From an uncultured Bacilli bacterium (GTDB lineage Bacteria; Bacillota_I; Bacilli_A; RFN20; DUOF01): a DNA stretch of 64,000 nucleotides. The translations under genes were made by a program, and so were the position numbers. The DNA is taken from the NCBI GenBank assembly GCA_944363575.1, contig CALVUJ010000001.1, positions 1 through 64,000 of the forward strand, written 5' to 3'. The notes beneath the pieces were generated by a model, which saw only the letters and a list, made by a program, of their open reading frames with translations, was not told the DNA's origin and searched no databases. Positions 34,487-43,498 of this stretch are shown piece after piece. How positions within the stretch are numbered: position 1 is the stretch's first letter; each line of letters opens with the position of its first letter.

Positions 34487-35182
34487 TTAATTATCACAAT
34501 TTTTATAACTATCAAGAAGGATGTATTCCTTCTTTTTTTTCTTTAAATAAACTTTGGTTACTTTTCTAAAAGTCTCAGTGTTTAAATCATAATATATAAA
34601 GTTGTAATCTCTAGAAATGGATTTCATTAAAGAGAATACTTTATTATTATATGATTGGTCATAAAAAATATTGTAACTTAGATAAAATAAGTGACAGCAT
34701 AAATCTGCGATAGAATAATTATAAGATATTTTCCCTGTGAAAGGATGGGTATGTCCTAAGCATATTACCTTATTAGTCATATTATCTTCTAAAAAAACTT
34801 GCATCCTTAAATAAAGGAAATCATCTAGTTTTTCAAAGGTAGCACTGGCTTCTTTTAATTTATCAAAGTTACAATATATATCATCAAAAACAATAGCACC
34901 TCCTTTAGTTTCATAACCATATAAAATAAAAGGAACTTCTTTTTTATGCTTAATATTGTATTGGTCAATTGTCTCTAAAGCATCATAGACATTTTCTTCT
35001 AAAACAATAGAGTGTTTTATATCAATGGGTTGAAAATATAAAGGATTTACAGGAGCACTATAAATATCATCGCTATTTTTGCTATGTAAGTGATATTTTA
35101 TTTTGTTATAAAAATAGTCTTTATTAGGATCTATTTCTAATAAAGATTTTAAAATATGATTTTTATTTTCTTCTCTTCCCAT
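34487..35182 (-). CDS. JAMM/MPN-like metalloprotein, intact paralogue
   Basis: The 231-residue soluble protein has the JAMM-like set: Glu in KKEVPFILYGYETKGG, strand AIVFDDIYC, VICLGHTHPFTGKISYNYSI with the two His, and S-x-x-D in YSIADLCCHLF. The His-to-Ser spacing is longer than the classic seven residues. The N-terminal 50 residues end in APVNPLYFQPID, a stretch shared with the broken copy at 6303-6973. JAMM proteins are zinc hydrolases of isopeptide or peptide bonds. No sulfur-carrier or ubiquitin-like gene is adjacent, so the substrate is unknown. Confidence 0.6.
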   Translation of the reverse strand: MGREENKNHILKSLLEIDPNKDYFYNKIKYHLHSKNSDDIYSAPVNPLYFQPIDIKHSIVLEENVYDALETIDQYNIKHKKEVPFILYGYETKGGAIVFDDIYCNFDKLKEASATFEKLDDFLYLRMQVFLEDNMTNKVICLGHTHPFTGKISYNYSIADLCCHLFYLSYNIFYDQSYNNKVFSLMKSISRDYNFIYYDLNTETFRKVTKVYLKKKKKEYILLDSYKNCDN

Positions 35183-35201
35183 AATTTCACCATTTTAATT
35201 A

Positions 35202-35216
35202 TAACTTAATAAGTTA
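35202..35216. promoter_or_regulatory. 15-bp dyad between divergent genes
   Basis: TAACTTA-A-TAAGTTA is a perfect inverted repeat with one central base. It lies between the divergent JAMM gene and methyltransferase gene, 18 bp before a TATAAT box (35234-35239). This is a possible repressor site. Confidence 0.4.
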
Positions 35217-35255
35217 AAATAAAAAATAAATGCTATAATAAAAAAGGTGAATAAA

Positions 35256-35834
35256 ATGAATTTAATGGAGAAAATGGAAAAGTACGCAAGTGATAATTAT
35301 GTGCCTATTGCTAGGAAAGATAATATAGAATATCTAAAAAGACTTATTGAAAAAGAGAAATTATATAATATTTTAGAATTGGGTAGTGCGATTGGATATA
35401 GTGCGATTTGTATGGCGAGTGTTAGTGATAAAGTTAGGGTTACAACAATTGAAAGAAATGAGAAATTGTATAATGAAGCAGTTAGAAATATAAGGGATGC
35501 AAAAATGGATGAGAGAATTAAAATTATATGTGATGATATCTTTAATGTAGATATTAAAGGTAAATATGATTTAGTGTTTATTGATGCTGCGAAGGCACAA
35601 TATATTAAATTTTTTGAAAAGGTTAGTAATTGTTTGAGTGAAAATGGTGTTATTGTTTCGGATAATATTGATTTGTTAGATTTGCAAAGATTAACTGATA
35701 GTAAAAGAAGTAAAAAAATAGTGGAAAAGATGAAAGTCTATAAAGAATATTTAGAAAAGTTGGATAATTATGAAACGGAGTTTTTAAGTATTGGTGATGG
35801 TTTTGCTGTTACTAGGAAAAAAATTAAATTATGA
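35256..35834 (+). CDS. O-methyltransferase family 3 (TrmR-like)
   Basis: The 192-residue SAM enzyme has ILELGSAIGYSAICMASVSD, a second strand with VTTIERNEKLYNEAVRN, KYDLVFIDAAKAQYIKFFE (metal-binding Asp region) and NGVIVSDNIDL. This pattern is that of Bacillus YrrM/TrmR, which methylates 5-hydroxyuridine at tRNA wobble position 34, and of related catechol-type enzymes. ATG 35256 has an AAGGTGA site. Confidence 0.75.
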   Translation: MNLMEKMEKYASDNYVPIARKDNIEYLKRLIEKEKLYNILELGSAIGYSAICMASVSDKVRVTTIERNEKLYNEAVRNIRDAKMDERIKIICDDIFNVDIKGKYDLVFIDAAKAQYIKFFEKVSNCLSENGVIVSDNIDLLDLQRLTDSKRSKKIVEKMKVYKEYLEKLDNYETEFLSIGDGFAVTRKKIKL

Positions 35835-35858
35835 TGATAAAAAAAGTATCTTACCTTT

Positions 35859-36716
35859 TTATTTTTTTCTGCGTTCTTCAATCATTTTAACAAACCATTC
35901 AACCATATTAGGGTCAGTATGCGAAAAAAATGAACTTTCTTTTTTATCTAAACTTGCCATGATTTTCATGTCTTCTTCATCCAAATAAAAATCAAAAACA
36001 TTAAAATTTTCTTCCATTCTATCTTTGTGAGTAGATTTTGGTATAACAATAATTCCGCGTTGTAATTGCCATCTTAAAATTACTTGGGCTATTGTTTTAT
36101 TGTGCTTTTTAGCAATTTTTTCAATAGTGGGATTAGTGAATAAGCCTCCTCTTCCTTCGCCAAAAGGTGCCCATCCTTCAATTTGAACACCATATTTTTC
36201 CATCCATGCTTGGGCTTCTATTTGTTGATTATGTGGATGTGTTTCTACTTGATTTATCATAGGTTTGATATTCGCAAAACTGCAAAGGTCTACCATTCTA
36301 TCTGGATAAAAATTGGATATACCTATCGCTCTAATTTTTCCTTCTTTATAAAGTTCTTCAAGAGCTTTCCATGCTCCATAGTAATCATTAAAAGGTTGAT
36401 GTAATAAGACAAGGTCAATATAATTTGTTTGTAATTTTTTTAATGATTCTTCAATTGATTTTTTACATTTTTCGTAACCATAATGGTCAATCCATACTTT
36501 TGTTGTAAGAAAAATTTCTTCTCGTGGTATGCTAGATTTCTTTATTGCCTTTCCTACTTCTTCTTCATTAAAATAGCTTTGAGCTGTATCAATATGTCTA
36601 TATCCAACACTTAATGCATCAAGGACGCATCTTTCACATTCTTCCTTTGAAATTTGATAAACACCATATCCAAGTTGGGGCATCATAACCCCATTATATA
36701 ATTTTCTATATTCCAT
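35859..36716 (-). CDS. Aldo/keto reductase
   Basis: The 285-residue TIM-barrel NADPH oxidoreductase has GYRHIDTAQSYFNEEEVGKA (Asp, Tyr of the tetrad), IFLTTKVWIDHYGYE (Lys, then His later), IDLVLLHQPFNDYYGAW, GISNFYPDRM, QVETHPHNQQIEA and IPKSTHKDRMEENFNVFDF. It is of the YtbE/2,5-diketogluconate reductase type. ATG 36716 has an AAGGAGG site inside the end of the flavodoxin gene, so the pair is one operon under the divergent MerR regulator. Confidence 0.9.
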   Translation of the reverse strand: MEYRKLYNGVMMPQLGYGVYQISKEECERCVLDALSVGYRHIDTAQSYFNEEEVGKAIKKSSIPREEIFLTTKVWIDHYGYEKCKKSIEESLKKLQTNYIDLVLLHQPFNDYYGAWKALEELYKEGKIRAIGISNFYPDRMVDLCSFANIKPMINQVETHPHNQQIEAQAWMEKYGVQIEGWAPFGEGRGGLFTNPTIEKIAKKHNKTIAQVILRWQLQRGIIVIPKSTHKDRMEENFNVFDFYLDEEDMKIMASLDKKESSFFSHTDPNMVEWFVKMIEERRKK

Positions 36717-36717
36717 G

Positions 36718-37179
36718 TTATTCCTCCTTAATAAATTTAATATGTTCTTTTGCATTTTTATTGAACAAACCTTGCTTAACATTTAATGCTTGTGTAATTT
36801 CTTTTAAATCTTTTAAAGAATTATCGACATATTTAGGATCATTAGTATAACTATTTTCAAATAAAATAATTTTTCCTTTATAATCTGTATGTTCTTTAAT
36901 AAATGTTCCTATTGGCATTGGAAAGGTATACCACCAGATTGGGAAAAATAATAAAATTTTATCATAAGCATTTATATCAACATTCAATTTTTTTATTTCA
37001 GGATAAATTTTCTTTTCCCATTCTTCTTTTGCTTCTTTATAAGCACAGGTATTGTAATCCTTAGAGTAAGAGTTTTTTCTTTCAATTCTAGCAACATCAA
37101 AATTAAATTCCTTATTTATTTCTTCAATAAGTGTTTTTGTGTTGTTTGAATAAGAAAAGTATAAAATAAGTGTTTTCAT
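36718..37179 (-). CDS. Flavodoxin
   Basis: The 153-residue FMN protein has LILYFSYSNNTKTLIEEINK (phosphate loop), DKILLFFPIWWYTFPMPIGT (isoalloxazine-binding Trp loop) and IILFENSYTNDP. It is a long-loop-free flavodoxin of the NAD(P)H-quinone-reductase-like group. Start ATG 37179 follows AAGGAGA. It is first in the operon with the aldo/keto reductase and carries low-potential electrons to a reductase. Confidence 0.85.
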   Translation of the reverse strand: MKTLILYFSYSNNTKTLIEEINKEFNFDVARIERKNSYSKDYNTCAYKEAKEEWEKKIYPEIKKLNVDINAYDKILLFFPIWWYTFPMPIGTFIKEHTDYKGKIILFENSYTNDPKYVDNSLKDLKEITQALNVKQGLFNKNAKEHIKFIKEE

Positions 37180-37194
37180 ATCATTCTCCTTAAC

Positions 37195-37256
37195 TTGACA
37201 CAATCTTTTTTGTTGTGTTAATATCATTTTATAACTCGATAGTTACTAACGGGCAA
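37195..37256. promoter_or_regulatory. Divergent promoters with MerR-type operator dyad
   Basis: Plus strand: TTGACA (37195-37200), 18-bp spacer, TAATAT (37219-37224), leading to the MerR gene. The dyad ACACAA-N9-TTGTGT (37198-37203, 37213-37218) fills the spacer, the classical place for a MerR operator. Minus strand: TTGCCC (complement of 37251-37256), 17 bp, TATAAA (complement of 37228-37233), leading to flavodoxin; the dyad would lie just after its start point. Confidence 0.55.
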
Positions 37257-37299
37257 ATGTTTTGTTAAAAAATAAAAAAAAGTGATATGGAGGGAAAAA

Positions 37300-37701
37300 A
37301 TGTATACGATGCAAGAATGTTGTGAACTAACAGGGATTAGTTACTATACTTTAAAATATTACTGTAATGAAGGGCTTGTTCCAAATGTTAAAAGAGATAA
37401 AAATAATAATTATCGATTATTTGATGAAAATGATGTTAATTGGATAAAGAGTTTGATTTGTTTAAAGAAATGCGGGTTTTCTCTTAAAGATATGCATAAG
37501 TATATTGATTTGTGTTTGCAAGGAAAATCAACTATTTTAGAGAGAAAGCAAATGCTTTTAAAACAGCGAAAACATATTGAAAATCATATTGTTTCATTGC
37601 AAGATACTCTTAATTTTATTGATAATAAAAATAAACTGTATGATAAATTTCTTTCAGGAGAAATGGAGTATTATTCTTATTTAGTTAAGCCTAAAAAATA
37701 A
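37300..37701 (+). CDS. MerR family transcriptional regulator
   Basis: The 133-residue protein has the N-terminal winged helix YTMQECCELTGISYYTLKYY, then NNYRLFDENDVNWIKSLICL, followed by the dimer coiled coil (QMLLKQRKHIENHIVSLQDT). There is no Cys metal site in a C-terminal loop, so it is likely of the redox/aldehyde or small-molecule type. ATG 37300 has a GGAGGG site. It is divergent from flavodoxin and aldo/keto reductase, its likely targets. Confidence 0.85.
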   Translation: MYTMQECCELTGISYYTLKYYCNEGLVPNVKRDKNNNYRLFDENDVNWIKSLICLKKCGFSLKDMHKYIDLCLQGKSTILERKQMLLKQRKHIENHIVSLQDTLNFIDNKNKLYDKFLSGEMEYYSYLVKPKK

Positions 37702-37760
37702 GGATAGTAGTGTTTTTTATTTTAAAGTGTTATTTGTGTGTAAAATAAAGATATTTCTGC

Positions 37761-37789
37761 TTGCATTAAGTTAAATATTGGGGTATATT
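37761..37789 (+). promoter_or_regulatory. Promoter of rpsO
   Basis: TTGCAT (37761-37766), 17-bp spacer, TATATT (37784-37789). Confidence 0.6.
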
Positions 37790-37795
37790 ATATGT

Positions 37796-37869
37796 GCGTC
37801 TATTTCTAGGTTTTGAGAATCTCCAACTTATTACTTGGATATAGATAAGAGGAAGAAAGGAGAAAGAAT
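37796..37869 (+). promoter_or_regulatory. Structured rpsO leader (possible S15 autoregulation site)
   Basis: The about 75-base leader has nested pairings: TCTAT (37799-37803 area) with ATAGA before the ribosome site, and CCAA/TTGG inside. S15 often binds its own mRNA leader. Here only position and pairing support it. The ribosome site AAAGGAG is at the end. Confidence 0.4.
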
Positions 37870-38139
37870 ATGACAATTACAAAGCAAAAGACTGCTCAAT
37901 TAGTTAAAAAGTTTGGTGCTAGTGAAAAGGATACTGGTAATCCTTCAGTTCAAGTTGCTATTTTAACTACTAGAATTAATGCTTTAACAGAGCATTTAAG
38001 AGAGCACAAAAATGATAAACATTCTCGTAGAGGTTTACTTAAGATGGTTAGTAAACGTAGAAGTTTATTAGATTACATTAAAAATAAGAATGCTGAAGAG
38101 TATTTAAGTTTGATTAATGAATTAAATATTAGAAAATAG
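37870..38139 (+). CDS. rpsO: 30S ribosomal protein S15
   Basis: The 89-residue protein has the S15 signature: [51 protein letters not shown]. It binds the central domain of 16S rRNA early in assembly. An AAAGGAG site precedes ATG 37870. Full family length. Confidence 0.98.
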   Translation: MTITKQKTAQLVKKFGASEKDTGNPSVQVAILTTRINALTEHLREHKNDKHSRRGLLKMVSKRRSLLDYIKNKNAEEYLSLINELNIRK

Positions 38140-38161
38140 GTATAGAAATATACCTTTTTTT
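38139..38161. terminator. Terminator shared by rpsO and the deacetylase
   Basis: GGTATA, loop GAAA, TATACC, seven T. It starts in the rpsO stop codon and reaches the end of the convergent gene. Confidence 0.75.
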
Positions 38162-38933
38162 ATACTTTTACGTGTTTGATAATGTGTGATGAAGAAGTTA
38201 AAGGTTCAAAATGATAGTTATAAGATAATAGTTTTTCAATTAGGGATGGTAAGGCAGCAGTAGTAGCGGGTTTGTGTATATCATCGTGCATGAGTACTGT
38301 TTGATAATAGTGCTTGTTGTTTTCGTTTCTTTTTAAGGAAGTGATAGCGTTACTTAATACTTTGCTTGGCTCGTTTTTTACATATGAGTCTAAAGTATCT
38401 ACATTCCAATCAGCATGAACAAATCCTTTTTCATTTAATTCTTGAATAATGGATTTTATTAGTGCTTTACTAGCTATAGTATTAGATGATCCACCAGGAA
38501 AACGGTAAATAGCAGGAGTAATACCTGTAACTTTTTTTATCCAATTCAAGCATTTATAAAAGTCTTTTAAATAGTTTTCTTTAGATGAGTATATATAACT
38601 ATAATCATGTTCATATGAATGAATTGCAAGTTGGTGTCCTGCTTGCACTATTTTTACTAATAAGTCATTTTTTAGTTTATAAGAAGGACCTACGACAAAG
38701 AAGGTGGCTTTAATGTTGTATTTATCTAGAATATCTAGTATTTTTTCAGTGTTATTAGAGGGGCCATCATCAAAAGTTAAATAAGCTATTTTGTCATAAG
38801 TTTCAACTGTATTTGATACTTGTTCTTGGCTTTTTTGGTTATTTTTTAATGTGTAAAAATAGACGCAACTTGTAATAGCTAAAGATATGAATATTAGAGA
38901 AATAAAAGTAATTTTTAGTTTTCTTTTTAGCAT
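38160..38933 (-). CDS. Membrane-anchored polysaccharide deacetylase (NodB domain)
   Basis: The 257-residue protein has an N-terminal membrane anchor (ITFISLIFISLAITSCVYFY; a Cys follows Ser-Thr but it is not a clean lipobox). The NodB domain outside the cell has the TFDDGPS metal/catalytic Asp pair, IHSYEHDYS (HxxxH zinc ligands), YRFPGGSSN and VLMHDDIHKP. It likely removes acetyl groups from peptidoglycan or another surface glycan and could serve growth or spore cortex work. Confidence 0.9.
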   Translation of the reverse strand: MLKRKLKITFISLIFISLAITSCVYFYTLKNNQKSQEQVSNTVETYDKIAYLTFDDGPSNNTEKILDILDKYNIKATFFVVGPSYKLKNDLLVKIVQAGHQLAIHSYEHDYSYIYSSKENYLKDFYKCLNWIKKVTGITPAIYRFPGGSSNTIASKALIKSIIQELNEKGFVHADWNVDTLDSYVKNEPSKVLSNAITSLKRNENNKHYYQTVLMHDDIHKPATTAALPSLIEKLLSYNYHFEPLTSSSHIIKHVKV

Positions 38934-39056
38934 ATAAATATCACCATCTAGATTATTTTTTACATGATTATTAAAAAAATACTTATTTGTTGTTGTTTTG
39001 TTGAATTGAATGTTATTAAAATGTTAAAATTTATAAGGAAAAGTGGTGAATTTTAA

Positions 39057-41648
39057 GTGTCAAAAGAAGTGAAAGAAGAAAAGGTAACAAATGAAAGCCA
39101 AGTTGATGAAAGTGCTAAAAAAACATCACAAATTAAGAGAATGAGTGGAGAAACTCAAGAAATATCAACGATAGGTGCGACACGTTTTCGTACGGATTTA
39201 AAAAGAGGATTAACAGATGAGCAAGTACAGACTCGTATTGAAGAAGGGCTTGTTAATAAAACAGGAAGAGGTAGTACGAAGACTATTTTACAAATTATTT
39301 TATCTAATGTTTTAACAATTTTTAACTTGATTACTTTTGCGGTAGCAGTATGGTTAATTTCTGTTGGAGCATTTAAAGATTTATTTTTTATGGTTATTGT
39401 TTCGGCGAATATAATTGTAGGTATAGTGCAAGAAATTAGGGCTAAGAAAACCATTGATAAGTTATCTTTGTTATCATCTCCGACTGCTGTTGTTATTCGT
39501 AATGGTAGGCAGTTAGAGATACCTGTTGATCAGATTGTTCTTGATGACTTATTAGTTCTTAGTGCGGGGAAGCAGGTTTGTGCTGATTGTATTTTAAAGG
39601 AAGGCGGAGTAGAAGTTAATGAGTCTTTATTAACTGGTGAGTCTGATGCGTTAGTTAAGAAAGTTGGTTCTTCTTTGTTTTCTGGTAGTTTTGTTGTTTC
39701 TGGAACTTGTAAAGCGAAGGTTGAAAAAATTGGCGGGGATAGTTATATCGAAAAATTATCTAAGCAAGCTAAAGTTTATAAAAAACCTCAGTCTAAAATA
39801 TTAAAATCACTAAATTTAATTATACGAACAGTGTTATTGCTTGTTGTTCCTATTACTATATGTTTGTTTTTGATTCAACAAGATTATTATGAGGAAATGG
39901 GAATTTTAGCAGGGGAAACATTATCTAACTATGAAATTTATGTGTCTACTGTTAAGTCTACGGCAGCATCTATTATTGCTATGATACCATCAGGATTATT
40001 TTTAACGACAAGTGTTGCGTTAGCTATAAGTGTTATAAGGCTAGCTAAAAATAATACTTTAGTGCAAGAATTGTATTGTATTGAAATGTTAGCAAGAGTT
40101 AATGTGTTATGTTTAGATAAAACAGGTACGATTACTGATGGTTCGATGACTGTTAAAGGAATTGAAGAAATTAAAAATGAAACTGGTTTAACTATTAAGC
40201 AAATTATTGCTTTAATGTTAGGTAGTTTGAATGATGGTAATATGACTTCTGTTGCTTTAGAGAAGGAGTTTGGTAAAGCTAAAAGAGTTAGTCCTCTTTT
40301 TGTTGTTCCTTTTTCAAGTGCTAGGAAGTTTAGTGCGGTAACATTAGAAAAATATGGTACTTTCTTTTTAGGTGCTCCTGAATTTATTTTGAAAAAGGAC
40401 TATGAATTAGTTAAGCCTAGTGTTGATAAATATGCTAAAAAGGGATATAGGGTATTACTTATAGGTCATAATAAAGGTGCACTTAAAAGCCAAGAAGATG
40501 CAACTAAATTGAAGGCTGAACCATTAGCTTTAATACTTATAGAGGATACTATTAGGCCAGATGCTATTGAGACAATTGAGTATTTTAAAAATAGTGGTGT
40601 GGAAGTTAAAGTAATATCTGGTGATAATCCACTTACTGTTTCAATGGTTGCTAAAAGGGCAGGAATTGAAAAATCAGAAAAATATATTAGTCTTGATAGA
40701 GTTAGTGATGATAAGATACCTGAAATTGCAGATCAATATACAGTATTTGGTAGAGTTACTCCTAATCAAAAGAAAATATTAGTTTCAGCTCTTAAAAGTA
40801 AAGGTAATACAGTAGCAATGACTGGTGATGGTGTTAATGATATTTTGGCATTAAAAGAGGCTGATTGTAGTATTGCTATGGCTAGTGGTAGTGAAGCTGC
40901 TCGTAATGTTTCTCATTTAGTGTTACTTGATTCTAATTTTTCTTCTATGCCTAAGGTTGTTCAAGAAGGAAGAAGGGTTATTAATAATATACAAAAAGTA
41001 GCTACTTTGTTTTTAACTAAGACTATTTTTTCATTCTTATTATCTTTGATTATTATTTTGGCTAATTTCATTTTTGATGTTCAAATGTCATTCCCAATTA
41101 AATTAAATCAGTTAATGATAATTGATTTCTTAGCTGTGGGTATTCCAGCGTTTGTGTTGGCGTTTGAGTCTAATAATAATATGATAAAAGGTAATTTCTT
41201 GCTCAATGTTTTAAAAACAGCTTTACCTGGAGCATTAGTAGTAGTTATTTATTGTGTTACGATATTTTCATTTAGAAATAGTTTGAATATTACATCTGAT
41301 GCTGTTTCTACGATGTCGATTATAGTAGCAGCATATACTTGTTTGATGGTTTTATATAGAGTGTGTATTCCGTTTAATTTACTTAGAAGAATTTTGTTTG
41401 GGGCGATGTTTACGATTTATTTGTTATGTATTTTCAATGGTACTATTAATGATTTCTTAGAACTAGTTCCTTTAGATGTTCCTCAAGTTTTATTAGTTTT
41501 ATTATTGATTGTTTTAACTAATACATTATTAGATTTCTTTACTGAATTTCCTGCGAAAGTTTCTTCATCTATAATTGAAAAGTTAAAATTTAAAAAGATT
41601 AGAATAGTACTAGTAGAAAAAGATAAAGTATTAAAAGAGAAAAAGTGA
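39057..41648 (+). CDS. P-type cation-transporting ATPase, CtpE-like
   Basis: The 863-residue pump has the TGES actuator loop (LLTGESDAL), the [14 protein letters not shown] ion-binding helix, the phosphorylation site [11 protein letters not shown], and [20 protein letters not shown]. It has a soluble N-terminus of about 80 residues and about ten membrane helices. The order IPSGL...[14 protein letters not shown] before DKTGT resembles mycobacterial CtpE, a calcium uptake ATPase; the ion is inferred. Start is GTG 39057. It overlaps the next frame at ATGA and precedes glyA. Confidence 0.85.
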   Translation: MSKEVKEEKVTNESQVDESAKKTSQIKRMSGETQEISTIGATRFRTDLKRGLTDEQVQTRIEEGLVNKTGRGSTKTILQIILSNVLTIFNLITFAVAVWLISVGAFKDLFFMVIVSANIIVGIVQEIRAKKTIDKLSLLSSPTAVVIRNGRQLEIPVDQIVLDDLLVLSAGKQVCADCILKEGGVEVNESLLTGESDALVKKVGSSLFSGSFVVSGTCKAKVEKIGGDSYIEKLSKQAKVYKKPQSKILKSLNLIIRTVLLLVVPITICLFLIQQDYYEEMGILAGETLSNYEIYVSTVKSTAASIIAMIPSGLFLTTSVALAISVIRLAKNNTLVQELYCIEMLARVNVLCLDKTGTITDGSMTVKGIEEIKNETGLTIKQIIALMLGSLNDGNMTSVALEKEFGKAKRVSPLFVVPFSSARKFSAVTLEKYGTFFLGAPEFILKKDYELVKPSVDKYAKKGYRVLLIGHNKGALKSQEDATKLKAEPLALILIEDTIRPDAIETIEYFKNSGVEVKVISGDNPLTVSMVAKRAGIEKSEKYISLDRVSDDKIPEIADQYTVFGRVTPNQKKILVSALKSKGNTVAMTGDGVNDILALKEADCSIAMASGSEAARNVSHLVLLDSNFSSMPKVVQEGRRVINNIQKVATLFLTKTIFSFLLSLIIILANFIFDVQMSFPIKLNQLMIIDFLAVGIPAFVLAFESNNNMIKGNFLLNVLKTALPGALVVVIYCVTIFSFRNSLNITSDAVSTMSIIVAAYTCLMVLYRVCIPFNLLRRILFGAMFTIYLLCIFNGTINDFLELVPLDVPQVLLVLLLIVLTNTLLDFFTEFPAKVSSSIIEKLKFKKIRIVLVEKDKVLKEKK

Positions 41649-41662
41649 TAGGAGGGGTAAGG

Positions 41663-42886
41663 ATGGATATAGAATTGAGAGAACTTTTGAGTATAGAGAA
41701 AAGAAGGCAAAAGAATACAATTGAATTAATTGCTTCGGAAAACTATACTTCTAGAAGTGTTAGAAAATTAGTGGGAAGTATTTTTACTAATAAGTATGCA
41801 GAGGGATATCCATCAAATAGATATTATGGAGGATGTGTGGTTGTTGATAAGGTTGAAAATTTAGCAAGAGAGAGATTAATAACATTATTTAAGGCTACTG
41901 GTTATCATGCGAACGTTCAACCACATTCTGGTTCTCAAGCTAATATGGCTGTTTATAAGGCTGTGTTAGAGATTGGTGATACGATTTTATCAATGGATCT
42001 TAATAGTGGCGGGCATTTATCTCATGGTAGCCCAGTTAGTTTTAGTGGGAAAGAGTATAATATTATTTCTTATGGGTTAAATGATAGCGAACTTATTGAT
42101 TATGAAGATATGCTTGAAAAAACTAAAAAATATAAACCTAAGTTAATTGTAGTGGGTGCTAGTAGTTATACTAGAATTATTGATTTTGCTAAATGTAAGG
42201 AAATTGCTGATAGTGTTAATGCTTATTTGATGTGTGATATTGCTCATATTGCTGGGTTAGTAGTAGCGGGGTTACATCCTAGTCCTGTTGGGTATGCTGA
42301 TTTTATTACTAGTACTACTCATAAAACATTGAGAGGTCCTAGAGGTGGGTTTATTCTTTGTAAAGAGGAGTATAGCGAGTTGATTGATAAAGCGGTATTT
42401 CCAGGTATCCAAGGTGGTCCTTTAATGCATGTTATTGCAGGTAAGGCTCAATGTTTTTATGAAGCATCTAAGCTTAAATTTAGGGAATATCAAATGCAAA
42501 TTGTTAGAAATGTTAAGGCAATGGAAAAAATTTTTTTAGAGAATAATGTTAAGTTAGTGAGTGGTGGTTCTGATAATCACATGTTACTAATAAATGTTAA
42601 AGATTCTTTTGGGATAACTGGTAAAGAAGCTGAACAAATATTAGATGATATAGGTGTTGCTTGTAATAAAAATATGATAGCTTTTGATACAGCGAAGGCT
42701 AGTGTTACATCTGGTATTAGAATTGGTACACCAGCGATGACCACAAAAGGGTTTAAAGAAAGTGATTTTGAGGAAGTAGCAAAGATTATTATTTGTGCTT
42801 TAAGTGGAAGACAACGAAAAGAAGACTTAATAGATAGGGTAGAAAAATTGTTGCATAAATGGAGATTTTCTTCTTTTAATTGGTGA
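41663..42886 (+). CDS. glyA: Serine hydroxymethyltransferase
   Basis: The 407-residue PLP enzyme interconverts serine and glycine and loads tetrahydrofolate with one-carbon units. It has [65 protein letters not shown] and the PLP-lysine box [17 protein letters not shown] 41663 has an AGGAGGGG site; the in-frame ATG at 41645 overlaps the previous gene and was rejected. It is operon-like with the upstream ATPase and downstream trmL. Confidence 0.95.
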   Translation: MDIELRELLSIEKRRQKNTIELIASENYTSRSVRKLVGSIFTNKYAEGYPSNRYYGGCVVVDKVENLARERLITLFKATGYHANVQPHSGSQANMAVYKAVLEIGDTILSMDLNSGGHLSHGSPVSFSGKEYNIISYGLNDSELIDYEDMLEKTKKYKPKLIVVGASSYTRIIDFAKCKEIADSVNAYLMCDIAHIAGLVVAGLHPSPVGYADFITSTTHKTLRGPRGGFILCKEEYSELIDKAVFPGIQGGPLMHVIAGKAQCFYEASKLKFREYQMQIVRNVKAMEKIFLENNVKLVSGGSDNHMLLINVKDSFGITGKEAEQILDDIGVACNKNMIAFDTAKASVTSGIRIGTPAMTTKGFKESDFEEVAKIIICALSGRQRKEDLIDRVEKLLHKWRFSSFNW

Positions 42887-42891
42887 GAAAA

Positions 42892-43404
42892 ATGATTAAT
42901 GTAGTTTTGTTTGAGCCTGAGAAACCTTTAAATACAGGTAATATTATGAGGACTTGTGTGGCTAGTGGGTGTAAGTTGCATATTATTGGGCCTTTAACAT
43001 ATAAGATTGATGATAAGGGATTAAAAAGAGCGGGGATGGATTATTTAAAAGATGTTCATTATAACTATTATGATAGTTATGAAGATTTTTTGTGTGCTAA
43101 TAATAATCCTAAGATTTTTTATATTACTAGATATGGTAAAAAAGCTCCTAGTGAGATTAATTTTAAAGAGATTAAGGAAGATATTTATGTGATGTTTGGA
43201 AAAGAGAGCACGGGTATTCCTAAAGATATTTTAAAGGAGCATTTAGACTATTGTTTTAGAATACCGATGTTAGAGGGAATAAGGAGTCTTAATTTGTCTA
43301 ATTGCGTAGCAATTGTAGTTTATGAAATATTGAGACAAAGAGAGTATGAGGGATTATCTAAGGTAGAGACTATAAAAGGGGAAAATTATTTAGAAAAAAA
43401 CTAA
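42892..43404 (+). CDS. trmL: tRNA (cytidine(34)-2'-O)-methyltransferase
   Basis: The 170-residue SPOUT enzyme has VLFEPEKPLNTGNIMRTCVA, LHIIGPLTYKIDDKGLKRAG, VMFGKESTGIPKDIL and the knot RIPMLEGIRSLNLSNCVAIV. It methylates the ribose of wobble position 34 in some leucine tRNAs. ATG 42892 has a GGTGAG site that includes the glyA stop. Confidence 0.92.
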   Translation: MINVVLFEPEKPLNTGNIMRTCVASGCKLHIIGPLTYKIDDKGLKRAGMDYLKDVHYNYYDSYEDFLCANNNPKIFYITRYGKKAPSEINFKEIKEDIYVMFGKESTGIPKDILKEHLDYCFRIPMLEGIRSLNLSNCVAIVVYEILRQREYEGLSKVETIKGENYLEKN

Positions 43405-43498
43405 CATTTATTGTTAACATAAATTTAATTAATTGATAGTTGTTATTTGTTGTGATAAAATATCTTTGTATATATTTGGTTCAGGTGGTGAGTAACAT

